NCBI GenBank assembly: GCA_025506515.1
Contig: CM046443.1
Coordinates: 94,390,666-94,454,665 of the forward strand
Direction of reading: 5' to 3'
Source of the DNA: Flaveria trinervia
Lineage: Eukaryota > Streptophyta > Magnoliopsida > Asterales > Asteraceae
DNA length: 64,000 bases
Each line of letters starts with the position of its first letter. Within the stretch, counting starts at the first letter, position 1. Positions 11,437 through 22,330 of the stretch are shown here, one piece after another. The notes beneath the pieces are model-generated. The model ran no database searches. It had not been told where the DNA came from and worked only from the letters and a program-made list of their open reading frames with translations. A program made the position numbers and the translations under genes.

Positions 11437-12420
11437 CTAAACATCAACATTACACCACACCTTTACTTGACCTGTTGAATTGTTGTAAACCCTCTTGTTC
11501 GGTATGTTGTATCCTAGAAAAATCCCTTCATCAACCTTCTCACTAAATTTTCCCTCCTGAGTCTTCTTCAGCAGGGTGCATGGAGCACCAAACGGCACGA
11601 GATACTCTAAGTTGGGTTTACGTCGTTGTAGTAACTCATAGCATGTTTTTCCATGGCGTTTCACAACTAGAACTCGATTAAGCGTGTAACATGCATTTGC
11701 CACTGCTTCATTCCAGAATTGAATTGGTAGTTTGGAGTCTTCCAGCATAGTGCGTGTCGTCTCTATCAAGCTACAATTCTTCCGTTCAGCAACCTTGTTC
11801 ATCTGAGGAGTGTAGGCAGAGGTGAATTGATGCACAATTCCCTTTTCCTTGCAATAGGCCTCCATCCACTAATTCTTGAACTTGGTTCCATTGTCTGAGC
11901 GCACCTGTCATACCTTCAGCTTGTATAGAGATTCCAGTGTCGTTACTAATTCCTTGAAGGATTCAAATGTTTCTGATTTGGATTTCAGGAACATTACCCA
12001 AGAGAATCTTGAGTAGTCATCGGTAACTACATAGCAATACAAGTCGCCTCCGATACTTCTTGTACTGACTGGACCAAACAGATCCATTTGAAGGAGCTCA
12101 AGAGGAAGTTCTATAGAATGAACTTTATTTTCCTTATGAAACTTCTTCGTCTGTTTTCCCTTTTTGCACGCAACACAGAAATCCGAGAGTTGGAAGTTTT
12201 TGACATTTTCTTCCCTCACTAGATCATTCTGGACCAAGTGATTCATCTTCCTCGGATTTATGTGTCCCATTCTCCTATGCCAGGAGATTGAGTCCTTCTC
12301 AGTAGCTTTGGACAAGAAGCACTGGACTTCATGATCTCTTGTGGAGGCCTTTGAGAGATCCAAAACATAGAGATCATTATATCTTGAAGCTGACATTAGT
12401 ATTTGGTCCTCCGAAATCAC
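11437..12420 (-). pseudogene. pol: Integrase region, copia element A
   Basis: Segment 12420-11908 has the pre-integrase zinc motif (SWHRRMGHINP .. CVACKKGKQ) and the first catalytic Asp regions, QMDLFGPV and VTDDYSR. Segment 11865-11437 begins at the post-DDE part (YTPQMNKVAERKN, carrying the catalytic Glu), then WNEAVANACYTLNRV and GIFLGYN. A stop separates the two segments near 11866-11907. Integrase joins cDNA to host DNA. The canonical TPQQNG is altered to TPQMNK, a sign of decay. Confidence 0.88.
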
Positions 12421-12443
12421 ATAGCACTTCTTCTTGTCAAAGA

Positions 12444-12728
12444 CTACCTTGAATCCTTTATCACAAATTTGAGAAACTGAAAGCTAGTTATTTTGTAGTT
12501 GTTGAACATAGTTACCTTATCAAACTTAACTTTCTCATTTCCCACTTCCCCTTGGGTTGTGATGTACCCGCCTTTGTTTCCAGCAAATGAAACATGCCCT
12601 CCTTTGATTTGTCTCACGTTTGATAAGAGAGCTCTGTTTCCTATCATATGCATGGATGCTCCGCTATCTACAATCCATGTGTTACTCTCAGCACTATAGC
12701 AAACACCCTGCACATCTAATGAAAACAT
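12444..12728 (-). pseudogene. pol: Aspartic protease region, copia element A
   Basis: WIVDSGASMHM contains the DSG active site of a copia aspartic protease, followed by GGHVSFAGNKGGYI, the flap-like region. The protease cleaves the Gag-Pol polyprotein. The segment runs toward the pre-integrase domain with a frame break around 12440-12500. Confidence 0.85.
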
Positions 12729-13055
12729 CAGTTCATATTAGGAACCCAAGCCTTCACTAGCTTGGGTTTTCCTGAGGCATCACACATCATAAACTTAACC
12801 TATTGACCATTTGAGGTTGAGGAAAGCTCATAATTCTGTTTGTTCTCATTTTCAAACGCTGAGGCAGATTTTTCTTTCCATTGACCAGCTTTGTGTAAGG
12901 CCTGTTTATGATAGACAGACGACTGGTTGATGGATTGAACTTTGGATTCACAGCCCTTTTTGGAGGTGAAACTGAGTTCCTCTTAAAAGATCTAGGTGTA
13001 GATACTAAAAGTCCTACTTTCCTCCTCTGTGTCTGGTAATAAGGACACTGAGACG

Positions 13056-13829
13056 CTATGTGACCATACTCTCCACAATTATAGCAGGGTTGCTTTCAAC
13101 TTTACGGATAATATGTTTTGGTGGCGATGTAAAAGTGATGCAGTTGACCTTATTATGTTTGGCTTGAGACACTTCTTTATTAAATGTATGACTTGGTTTT
13201 ACAAACTTAATTGCTTTACCTGATTTTACATCTTTTATCTCTTGTTTACCTGGACTTTGACATGACGCCCGCGATTGATTAGATTTTATAGTCCTTTTGT
13301 GTTCTTGTTTGACTTGATTTGACCTAGACTTTAAATTAACTTTTTCAAATTCAGTTTCCAGGTTAACACAAGGCATCTTTCCTTTTTCCCTTGAAGTGGA
13401 CTCCTTCCGTTTAGAATCAGATTCATTTGATTTACTTATGGAATCTGGATCACTAACCAGAGCAGTGGACACCACGTGATCCTTGATGGGGTTGTTGTTA
13501 AAAGGTTTACTTTTGGTGTTCATCAAGGTCTCAGGTGGTGGTTGAACCACTTTGTATCCCAGCCCCTCCCCATTATTTCTCACTTTCACTAAGTGTTGGA
13601 CAATGTGTGATGAGCTTGTCCAACTGTGTAGTTTTTGTTTTAAAGAGTTGACTTCTACTTCTAAAACTGCTTTCTGTTTCTTAGTGTCTTCTAGGGAGTT
13701 CAGATAGTACTTAATGTCATTTGCTTGGTTAAATGCAACTACTTTTGTTTCCCTAAGCTGTTTATTCAATAGGTCTATCTTTTCCTTGTAACTGTGCTCG
13801 TTTTGTTTTAACACTCTATTCGCCTCCAT
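13056..13829 (-). pseudogene. gag: Gag-Pol linker with coiled coil, element A
   Basis: The 257-codon open segment starts with heptad-like Leu/Lys/Glu repeats (about residues 5-75, e.g. KIDLLNKQLRETK) and turns into a Lys/Ser/Asn-rich basic region. It sits between the zinc-knuckle end of gag (14200) and the protease. Such long coiled-coil linkers are common between gag and protease in this copia lineage, and element B has the same (35286-35732). No catalytic motif. Confidence 0.6.
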
Positions 13830-14199
13830 GCATAGTTCCAGGTCCTTTAATAAGCTCTCATTATGATCTAATAACCTAGTAAATTTTGAATCTATACTTT
13901 CTCTGAATTATTACATTCTAAACAAGCATGATTATTAAACAGCTGGTCAGTAGTACTTACCTGAGATGTTGAAGAGGAATCAACCATAAGTGCAGAAGCT
14001 GTTGAATCTAGTTCTGGTGATTCTAACGTTGAAGCAAATTTATCTTCTTCAGGCAGGTGGTTGACCACGGGTCCAGTGTCTTCAGAATTGACATTGCAAG
14101 CTCTACTGCTATGTCTCCCTCACTAGCAGAATCGTCATTAATGTCCTCCACATTAGCTATGTTGGACTCTCCTGGTGACACGAACCGAAAGCTCCAGTC

Positions 14200-15543
14200 C
14201 TATCCTTCATCCTCATTAGCATTTAAGGCTTTGGGGTCCTTACTTGATGAGGTAGAACTGCTAGATGTGGCTTTGTCCTGATGATTGAATGACGAGAAGG
14301 GATTACCGTTCCCAGTCTTCTTTGGTTTTACACACTCCCTCTTGAAGTGCCCCTTCTCACCGCAGTTGAAACAAGTAACCTTTGACTTGTCGAAGCCAAA
14401 GGTTGTGTCTTTGGTGGCAACCAAGTTCTGTCCGGTCTTTTTGACAAACTTTTTAGCTCGTCGGACAGCACTTGCCAAAGCCCACATTATGTCCATACGT
14501 TCCAACTCCATCTCATCCACCTGCTCATAATCTTCATCTGCCAGGTGACAATTTCCTATCTTTCCAGCAACTAGTCCATCATAGGAGTGAACCACAGCAG
14601 CTACGAGGTCCATATGTTCTTTGGCCACCTCCACAGTCACATTCCCGAAGTTGTCGGTTTTTAGTTTTGCTGCATTAGCTTCAGGTATCATATATTGGGT
14701 GCTAGACGGTTCGGACCCTGAAGTTGAAGGTTATACAGGAACTGCTGCGCTTGAGATGAAGGCAGTTTGCAGTGGTGCGCCAGATGTCTTGACTGAAGGA
14801 GTTGCATTGTAGAGTGCAGGATTCTGATCGTAGTTGGCCTTTTGAGCTCTGTACTTCATCCTAAGCTCCTCTTCTCTCAATTTAAGAATGAAGTCATCTA
14901 TGTCTATCTTAGAGAGCATCCCATTCTGTCTGAGATTTGAAACAAACGAAGCCCTTTTTTCTGGTAATCCATCAACAAAGTTGGATACCTTATCCTTCAT
15001 CGACGTAATTACTCCAAGAGTGTGCATCTCACTTATCAAGTGGTAGAATATGTCGATCACATCATCAAGGCCTTCCTTTCCCATTGAAGAGAAGTTGTCA
15101 AACTCCTTCTTCAAGGCATTTGCCTTAATGGCCTTGAGTGAGGCATTTCCGTCATACCTCTTCTCCAACGCATCCCACAGTTTCTTTGCTTGAGTGTACT
15201 CCGAATACTGATGGAAAATATCCTTCGGAATAGACTGAGTGAGCAAAGCGTAGACTTTCTTCTCAGTGTTGTGTTTTACCTTCTGAGCATCCGACATACC
15301 ACTAAGTGTAAATTTGACTCTGTCAGCACCTACAAGCATGCTATACCCTGACTCTATTGCATCCCACAAATTTGTATCTACTCCATTTAAGTAGATTTCG
15401 AAATGTTGCTTCCATTGTGGATAATCATCTAACGTGATAAGCTTCGGGGGTTTATTGTGAATTCCCACTTCGTTCTCCAACAACAGTAGATTCTGAATAC
15501 GGGTATCTCTACTTGCTGTGCACGCTGAAAACTGGTCCTCCAT
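14200..15543 (-). pseudogene. gag: Gag of copia element A (capsid plus CCHC zinc knuckle)
   Basis: The start at 15543 (MEDQFS) gives a 270-codon segment with LDDYPQWKQ (N-terminal gag motif) and the UBN2-type capsid region KKLWDALEKRYDG .. SEMHTLG .. FVDGLPEK. The second segment (14691-14200) ends in CFNCGEKGHFKREC, a CX2CX4HX4C nucleocapsid knuckle. Gag forms the virus-like particle and binds genomic RNA. A stop near 14692-14731 breaks it. Confidence 0.9.
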
Positions 15544-15569
15544 TTCACTTAACTTTACTGTTTAACAAA

Positions 15570-15815
15570 CTGCTCATGTATGCGAATGAAGGTATGCGAT
15601 AGGGCTTATCCGGGCGATTGAACAAATGCGGATAGTTCAATCGTGTGACTGAACAAATGCGGATGAGTCAGTCGTCCAAATGAACTAATGCGGTTGAACA
15701 GACCGAATGAAGTTCTCAGTCGTACGAATGAGTCCAATCGTGCGGTTGGAGAATGCGAATGAGCTTAGTCATGCGATTGAGCCAATCGTGCGATTGAACT
15801 TGCTGAAGTTTGATA
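15570..15815. repeat. Quasi-palindromic word array in the 5' leader of element A
   Basis: This lies between the PBS and the gag start and carries about ten variants of the element word (e.g. AATCGTGCGATT near 15786, AGTCGTACGAAT near 15718). In retroelements this is the place for RNA dimerisation and packaging signals, so it is a functional candidate. Confidence 0.72.
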
Positions 15816-16009
15816 ATTCGTAGGTTAAACGTGTTTTGGCCGTAAAAACTCGAATTTTAGCAAACCCTAATCGTCGTATGCCAGAAAAACTAAACTTGAA
15901 GGTCAGGAACCGTCTAAGACTCCGTTAGACATAAAAAGACTGCATTTTTTATTCAAAAACACAATTTTTGTATCAAAACTATTGAATCAACACGCAATCA
16001 AGAGCCAAA

Positions 16010-16021
16010 GCTCTGATACCA
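16010..16021 (-). other. Primer binding site, element A
   Basis: On the minus strand this reads TGGTATCAGAGC, complementary to the 3' end of initiator tRNA-Met, two bases inside the 5' LTR. It fixes the LTR boundary at 16024 and the element orientation. Confidence 0.92.
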
Positions 16022-16023
16022 CT

Positions 16024-16394
16024 TGTTAGGATCTAGTATTTGAACAAAACACCAACTGATTAACGTGTTAAACCAAATCAAATAGTGCGGAATCCTATTT
16101 GATTGGTGATCCAATCAGTGGGAACGCACGTAGACACAATGATGTATTGAATCTAACATCAAGAATCGATTAGGAATCGATCTACAGCGTTCTATGAACT
16201 TGGAGTACGAACTTAGAGGCTTCTTGGACGGCTAGGGTACGTCTGGAGTCGAAGTGGATTCAATGCTTAAGTTTTTCCACAAATTAGGTGGTATTTATAG
16301 GTTAGGGTTGCTCATTCGTGTGACTGAACCATTAGCATGGTTCAGTCGTGTGATTGAGCCATGCGGTTAGTCCATTCGCACGACTGAGTGTTCA
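16024..16394 (-). repeat. 5' LTR of element A, truncated
   Basis: Starts TGTTAGGATC next to the PBS. The outer half matches window bases 1-180. It stops at 16394 inside the word array, where TGTAACACCCGG sequence begins. About 350 bp of the expected 720 are missing, and I did not find the rest further right, so a deletion accompanied or followed the gypsy insertion. Confidence 0.82.
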
Positions 16395-17028
16395 TGTAAC
16401 ACCCGGTTATTTTTAAAAGCCAAGATAAAAAGAATAAAAGCAAGAAAGGCAATAAGGTCCAAGTGGAGGGACTAAAAGTGTCCAAAAGGACAAAACTTTA
16501 GAAAAGTTGGTGATAAAGGTGGCATGGCCGCCCATCACCTTTTCTACACCCAATTTTCGGTCATTTTAGAGAGAGAAACAAGGGAAGAAGAGCAGAACTC
16601 GGTTTTGAAGAAAAGAAGAAATCGAATTCAAGGTAAGAATTTGTGGTTTTGCATAATTATGACGGGTTTTGTCCCGGTTATGTGTTTGTATGCTTATGGG
16701 TTGTGTTTGTGCTCGTGTGTGTGTGTGTGTCTTAGGATGTTGTTTCTAGGTGTTTTGAACTTATAGCAAGCGGGTAAAAAGGAAGAACACCCAAGTTGCA
16801 CCAAGTGAGTTCTAGACCCTAGTTTTTACTTGTTTTCAAACATCTTTGGGGCTGAAAAATGTATGTAAAAGATTTTCAAATGTTTGAGTATGTATGCCCG
16901 TATGTATTGTGCATGAATGAATGTGATTCTGGAATGCTTATAGGTTATTCATGTTTAGAATAGCCACATTAAGCTTAGAACAGATGGATTTGATGATGGG
17001 TTGAAAACATACCGGAAACATACAGAAG

Positions 17029-17420
17029 GTCCATGCGCCTAGATAAGGCTCATGCGCCTGAAAATGCCTTAGAAAGAACTAAGTGTAATCCATGCGCCCA
17101 AACAGTAGCCCATGCGCCTAAGATTACCTTAGAAATGATTAAGTACAGCCCATGCGCCTGAACAGTGGCCCGTGCGTCTAGAAATGTTAGCTGGATGACT
17201 AAGTAAAGGGCCATGCGCCCTAATAGTGCCCATGCGCCCAAGTGGCCCATGCGCCTAAGTGTCCATGCGCCTGAATTACTCATGCGTCTAAGTTTTCATA
17301 CGCATAAATAGTGCCCATGCGCCTAAAGTGAAAATGCTTAAGTGTTGGCTGATGCGCCTACATAGTGATGAAACGCCCGAACAGGGCTCATGCGCCCAAA
17401 TAGTTCCCATGCGCCTAAGA
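17029..17420. repeat. CATGCGCC word array
   Basis: Twelve exact CATGCGCC words (mostly CATGCGCCTAAG or CATGCGCCCAA) plus several variants (CGTGCGTC, CATGCGTC) occur in under 400 bp. Spacing is irregular (15-55 bp), so this is not a simple tandem repeat. It is within the LTR-like fragment. Confidence 0.85.
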
Positions 17421-17843
17421 CTTAGAATTTTTTACAAAATTTTTCTGGGAGTCTGTGCCTTAGGGTTTTGACCGAGGTTGACTAAGGGCTTATTAATGAT
17501 GTTGTTTCATGCATGATATGATTGATTATGATTGTTCCTTATTATTGTTATTTCTATTATTATTATTACTTATAGTATGTGACTTTACGTGGTATGTTAT
17601 TATCGTAACGTAAAGTATATCGTAATAATAAAGTGAAAGAGCAATAAAGAAAGAAGAGAAACATTAATGAAAATGCTAACAAGTCTTGCAAGCTTACAGG
17701 TGGTACATGACCATGTTTTCGTTAGCTCAACTGTGATGCGGGTTAGCTACCCTATTATGCACACAGGGTCAATCAATTGAGATTGGCAGGACCTTTGCAG
17801 CGTGTCCTGGGTGATTGGGTTGGCCTTGTACATAGTACACAGA

Positions 17844-18016
17844 ACCCTTTCGAGGGATACAGTTGACCCTTTCGGGGGATATAGTTGACCCTTTCGAGGA
17901 ATACAGTTGACCCTTTCGGGGGATATAGTTGACCCTTTTGAGGGATACAATTGACCCTTTCGGGGGATATAGTTGACCCTTTCGAGGGATACAGTTGACC
18001 CTTTCGAGGGATATAG
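17844..18016. repeat. 22-bp tandem repeat, about 8 copies
   Basis: The unit contains GTTGACCCTTTCGAGGGAT and alternates between GATACA and GATATA endings, so there may be a 44-bp higher-order unit. It reads open on the minus strand only because 22-bp units cycle through frames. CTTTCGAG is close to palindromic. Confidence 0.9.
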
Positions 18017-18480
18017 ATGGCCCATCACCCGTTTTCCATCGCGCATATAGTTGGGGTATTGCTCACTAGTCCATACAGAAAGTGAAACATAAAGATAAAA
18101 GTTTATAGAACAGACAAGGCCTACAGTAAAAAGAACAAACAATATTTGTTCATATAGTTGATGCGTGCTCACATATACAGTACAGAGTTGTATTTTACAA
18201 AAAAGAGTATTTTCATATACAACATATAGAAAGTATTTTATTACTTATAAACTAGAGCTCACTCAGCAACGCTGACTTTTATACATTTTCAGTTGGCAAG
18301 TAATTATTGCTGAGGATGGCACGAGGGTGAAGCCACTCGGTAGATTACAACTTTGAGAAAGATTGGGATTGCAACAACTATAAACCAAAGATGACATCAA
18401 GCTCAAGTTATCGGGAGAACTATAACCACTATCATCAAGAATACTCTCAGGTGACATACGAGGATTAGAATCAATATCAA

Positions 18481-20934
18481 TTTCCTAAACAAGAATATGT
18501 TATCTAGGATGTTGATCAAGTTCAAAATACGTATCAATCTGAGGAGGAGGAAACTATTGTTCGATTGGAGTTGGTATTGCCCGAGATCGATTAGTTGTTG
18601 TCACAACATCATCTTTCAGATCAACGAGTTGACTACTTGACTATCAAGTGTGATACATTATTATTGAAAATAGAATTATAATAGTTAATCTCACCATCTT
18701 TTAAAGTCGATGATAAAGTCATGGAGATTAATCCAACACAAATCCCTTTAGTTGTTGAGGAGTCCTGTGTCGAACCAGTGGTAGTTGATGCTTATGATGA
18801 TGTAGTGGATAAGGATGTTATAGAGCAAAGAGTTGAATGTTTAAACTAATAAATGGCATAACACCTCCTAACAAAAAAGAGACTAAGATATTACCATGTG
18901 GTTCTGATAATCCTTCAATATTCATTATGCAACTTGATAAAGCGGGGGATAATGGCTCATCTTCAAAGAAGAGCAATGTGAGTTTAGAGAACATCGGACA
19001 ACTTCTTCAAATAAGAGCTCACAATGATTCTATAGACATGCCAAGGACATGTAAGAAGGTGTGGACCTGACATGTCAACTACCATGCATACATTGGTAAC
19101 TCGATAGAAAAATGTGAATTTATGATATCGACCATTAATTCAAGAGGCATGGAGACCGTGAAAAAGAAAATAAAGATTTAGGTTGTCTACCATCGATCAT
19201 TTGTCGGTAATATGATAGGAAAATGTTCAATACGACCACCGTAAGTGGTCTCAGGTAAGGTCCGGTTGAAGACCTAAAACTTAGCGTTTGCGGGAGGCAA
19301 CCTAAGAACTTTGTGGGTGTGTTCACTATAAACCCTCACAAGACTACAACTCGTCCACTCGGATCTACCGAGGGGTTTAAAGGCTCGTTGCGTATGCTAA
19401 ATGCAACCGTGATTCCTATGAAAGTGAGTTTTACTTCTTTTATTAGTTTGTGTGTTATTTATTTTGTTTTGTAGTTCAATCATGCAACATACGTAAGCAC
19501 TCAAGTGTGGGGAGGTGCAAGTCCCTTACCGAAGAATCTCACTAATGATCAGGTCTATATACTCCTTCCTTATCTTGTTTATTTATTATCTCCATGGTCA
19601 TTAAGATTTAAAAATCATACACCGAGGACAATGTATCTTAAGTGTGGAGATACGGGGGAATTGAATTGAAAATTTGATCTTTTTGAAAAATTGAAAAAGT
19701 GAACAACTTTAAAAAATCCTCTAAGTGAACTTAGTTGTACATGGAACTCAAAATTTTACATACATGGTTAATTGTTACTAGTTTGTGCACCGATGGATCC
19801 TTTGGCATGTTTGTTTTGATAATTGAGTAATGCACCCTAATCATAAAATATTCATAAAAGTAGATGAAAGTCCTAGGTGGTGTAACAAACCAATTGTAGA
19901 TAACATATATGCTATACATTTTATTACCTCTTTTCACTGTTTTCGTGAGTGTTGAGCCTAATTGAGAAGCTCATAGAATACTATGAGTTACTTTACTTTT
20001 TTTGCATAAAGAGGGAATCCATGATGTGCATCCGAGTTAGAACTCGAGTAATTGATACATATCAAGATCATATACCAATGTGTGCATAAATATGATAGAG
20101 GCATTAGGATTGAACCATTTGTTTAAACTCTTCTTTTCAATTTCATACTAACAAAATCTCCTTACAGATACCATGTTGAGCCCCAACTTATTGTTTCAAG
20201 CCAAAACAATAAACCCATAAGCCTTAGCTTTTTTTATGGAACCTTTGGGCATGAAGTCTAATCTATAACATATTTAGAAGAGTTATGTCAATAGCAATTC
20301 AATCATAGTTAGGTTACTCTTGAGAAAAAATAGAAAAACAAGGAGCTAAATATGAGGTCAAAATGATCAAAATATGTAGCAACCAAAAATAGTGTGAAAA
20401 AGTGTACAACTAGTGCAAGCAAAAGAATAAGATTGATAAATGACACATCTAGCGTGTTTAAGTTGGACTTTATTCTCCGTTAGCCACTCTAAAATCCCTT
20501 TCAATCCCACCTTAAACCCTAACTTAACATTACCACCCAAGAAACACCTCTTGATTTTTGTATTATATTGTGTCAACTGATGGCGATTTGATTAATATAC
20601 GAGCTTATGATTAGCATGTGCATTCGTGGTTTAGAGCTCCATAAACATTAGTATATCATCACTAGTCCATAAAGTAAACCGAGAATAGTGTTTATTATAA
20701 GGAATGTGAATGCATGAATTTTTGAAACAAAATGTGAGTATATCCAACCAAGGATTTCAAACGCAAATAGTATTGAATGATTAGGTTGTGAATATTACAT
20801 CATAAAGTTGAAACTAAGCATGTCTTGGGATCTTACTTGTTTAAGATAGTAATAATGTGACATGTGTGTTTAATAAAGGAGAAGTGTGAAAGTAAGTTTG
20901 TTTGAGGACAAACAAAAGGTTAAGTGTGAGGATG
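18481..20934 (+). mobile_element. Athila/Tat-like gypsy remnant, post-pol region
   Basis: No intact coding remains. Diagnostic non-coding signatures of this gypsy group are seen: GCGGGAGGCAACCT at about 19290-19303, AAGTGTGGGGAGG near 19503, GAGGACAATG .. AAGTGTGGAGA at about 19622-19650, and GAGGACAAAC .. TAAGTGTGAGGATG at 20904-20934, the last resembling the tract before a 3' LTR. A short acidic open stretch near 18720-18850 may be eroded coding sequence. The family assignment rests on these motifs only. Confidence 0.5.
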
Positions 20935-22330
20935 TGATCACGTGTTAATAATTTTGTGTTTAATTGATCTAAATGCTTGATTTTATATCATGATTATGGT
21001 GGAACAAGTTCAAGTTGTTTGTGTTTTGGATTATAGGTGATTAGAGCTAAGGAAAGTTTATTTTGGGTGAAAAGATGCAAAACGGGAAACCGAAACCATG
21101 TTTGATGAAACATGAATAGTATGGAAGAAGCGGGACGGAAATCGGAGCCCAAGAAGTGGAAAAATGCAAAAACCTAAGGTTCAAGACCATGGTAACTTAA
21201 AACGGGCATAACTTGGGTTAGGAAAAGAGTTATGGCGCCCACAACCTGTCAATAGAAAGCTCATGAAAAGTTCCTTGTGAAAATCAAAATTTTATAGGGT
21301 CCCGGCATATGATACGCCGCCCTAGGCGTATCATACATCGTTCGGCATATTGGCAGCGTATTTATGGGCGTATTTGACCAAAATTTCAGAAAGTTAGGGG
21401 TAGAAAAGCTGAGGGCGTATGATATGCCGGTGGCTGAACTAACACTCGAATTTTGTGGAATTTCAAGTTTATTTAAGCCAAAACAACCCTAATTCAATCT
21501 AAAACTTCTTGGAGACAAAAAGTGACGAACTTTAGGTGATTTTTGGTGTTCTAAGGCTCCCCAAATCATCTAAATATATTCTCCAAGTCAAGATTGAAGA
21601 TTGAACGAAGATGATGCGTGGTTAGGTTCTCTTGATTGCTTTCAGGAGTATGATTCTTGTAAAGTGAGATGATTGGTATGATTGATTAGGTTTTTGTATT
21701 AAACATTAATCTATTGAATGTAACATTATGTTTTGATTGATTTAAACAAGTTACTTTTAAATAAAGTTGTTTGCTTGATTATCAGTTTTTCGGTTTCCTT
21801 GCATCGTGAACTCGTTAAGAAAAGTAGGCAACGTGATATAAGTGAATTGGTAACATTGTGAATAAAAGTGTCTTAGAAGATTGTTCCTTTGTTGTCACTT
21901 TAATCAAAAGCTAAGATCTTTAAGTATTGTTTCTTACAAACCCTAATTTAAAAGTACCAATTGTTGAACTTGTAGAATTGAAAACTCGAAAGTGATTGTT
22001 TTTTATTATTCAATTAAACTAGTTTTAAAGTTTCTTGTTTTATGCAATTATGTTCATTAATCCATTCCAATTTTCAATTTTTTGTTATATAGTTTGAGTA
22101 TTTAAGTTAGTTGAATCACAATTGTTAAACACTTTTCACATATTCACTGTGTAGACAAACTTATTTACTCTTGCAATAAAGATATCTAAGACCGATAAAT
22201 TAAAATTTTTTTGATCGAGTCTCAACAACCAAATCAATAAACTATAATTAATCTGACTTGTTTTTGAACTAAATTTACGTCAAAACATATTATATTTGAC
22301 TCGACTATTTTACAAGTAAATTTATATCAA
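20935..22330 (+). repeat. Probable 3' LTR of the Athila/Tat-like remnant
   Basis: Starts TGATCACGTG immediately after the purine-rich AAGTGTGAGG tract. It contains a strong hairpin (21309-21334), GGCGTAT/ATGATACGCC words and a leader-like AT-rich end. The right limit is approximate: no second copy is available to define it. Confidence 0.4.
21309..21334. repeat. Perfect 10-bp inverted repeat with 6-base loop
   Basis: ATGATACGCC, loop GCCCTA, GGCGTATCAT. Related words recur at 21345-21375 and 21414-21428 (GGCGTATGATATGCC). In RNA this would be a stable hairpin in the LTR transcript. Confidence 0.9.

Larger units (their letters stand above)
1..16394 (-). mobile_element. Ty1/copia element A (gag-pol plus downstream aORF), decayed and interrupted
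   Basis: Read on the minus strand, the order is: 5' LTR remnant (16024-16394), PBS (16010-16021), leader, gag, protease, integrase, [foreign solo LTR], reverse transcriptase, RNase H, a 2.8-kb spacer, a long extra ORF, polypurine tract and 3' LTR running off the left window edge. Integrase before RT is the Ty1/copia order. All coding parts are broken by stops and frameshifts, so the copy is not autonomous. The outer 5' LTR is cut at 16394, where gypsy-like sequence begins. About 110 bp of comparable LTR sequence (1-110 against 16206-16315) differ at roughly 5 places by eye, so this is not a very recent insertion. The 3' LTR continues outside the window, so the target-site duplication cannot be checked. 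Confidence 0.88.
16395..18480 (+). mobile_element. TGTAACACCC-type gypsy LTR-like fragment
   Basis: Begins TGTAACACCCGG at the break in the copia LTR and is non-coding. Around 16560-16640 is a purine-rich AGAGAGAGAAAC / AGAAGAG leader followed by an AGGTAAG splice-donor-like site. Around 18255-18290 is GAGCTCACTCAGC .. TTTTCAG, resembling the 3' part of Asteraceae gypsy LTRs such as those at 8682 and 41745. The right end is not resolved: no TGTGACA end was found. It could be a solo LTR or the truncated end of the element that follows. Confidence 0.5.

Noticed and set aside
17747..18172. 141-codon minus-strand frame with repeated SLERVN/PRKGQLYPSKG
   Set aside because: Generated by the 22-bp tandem repeat, whose period lets all frames stay open.
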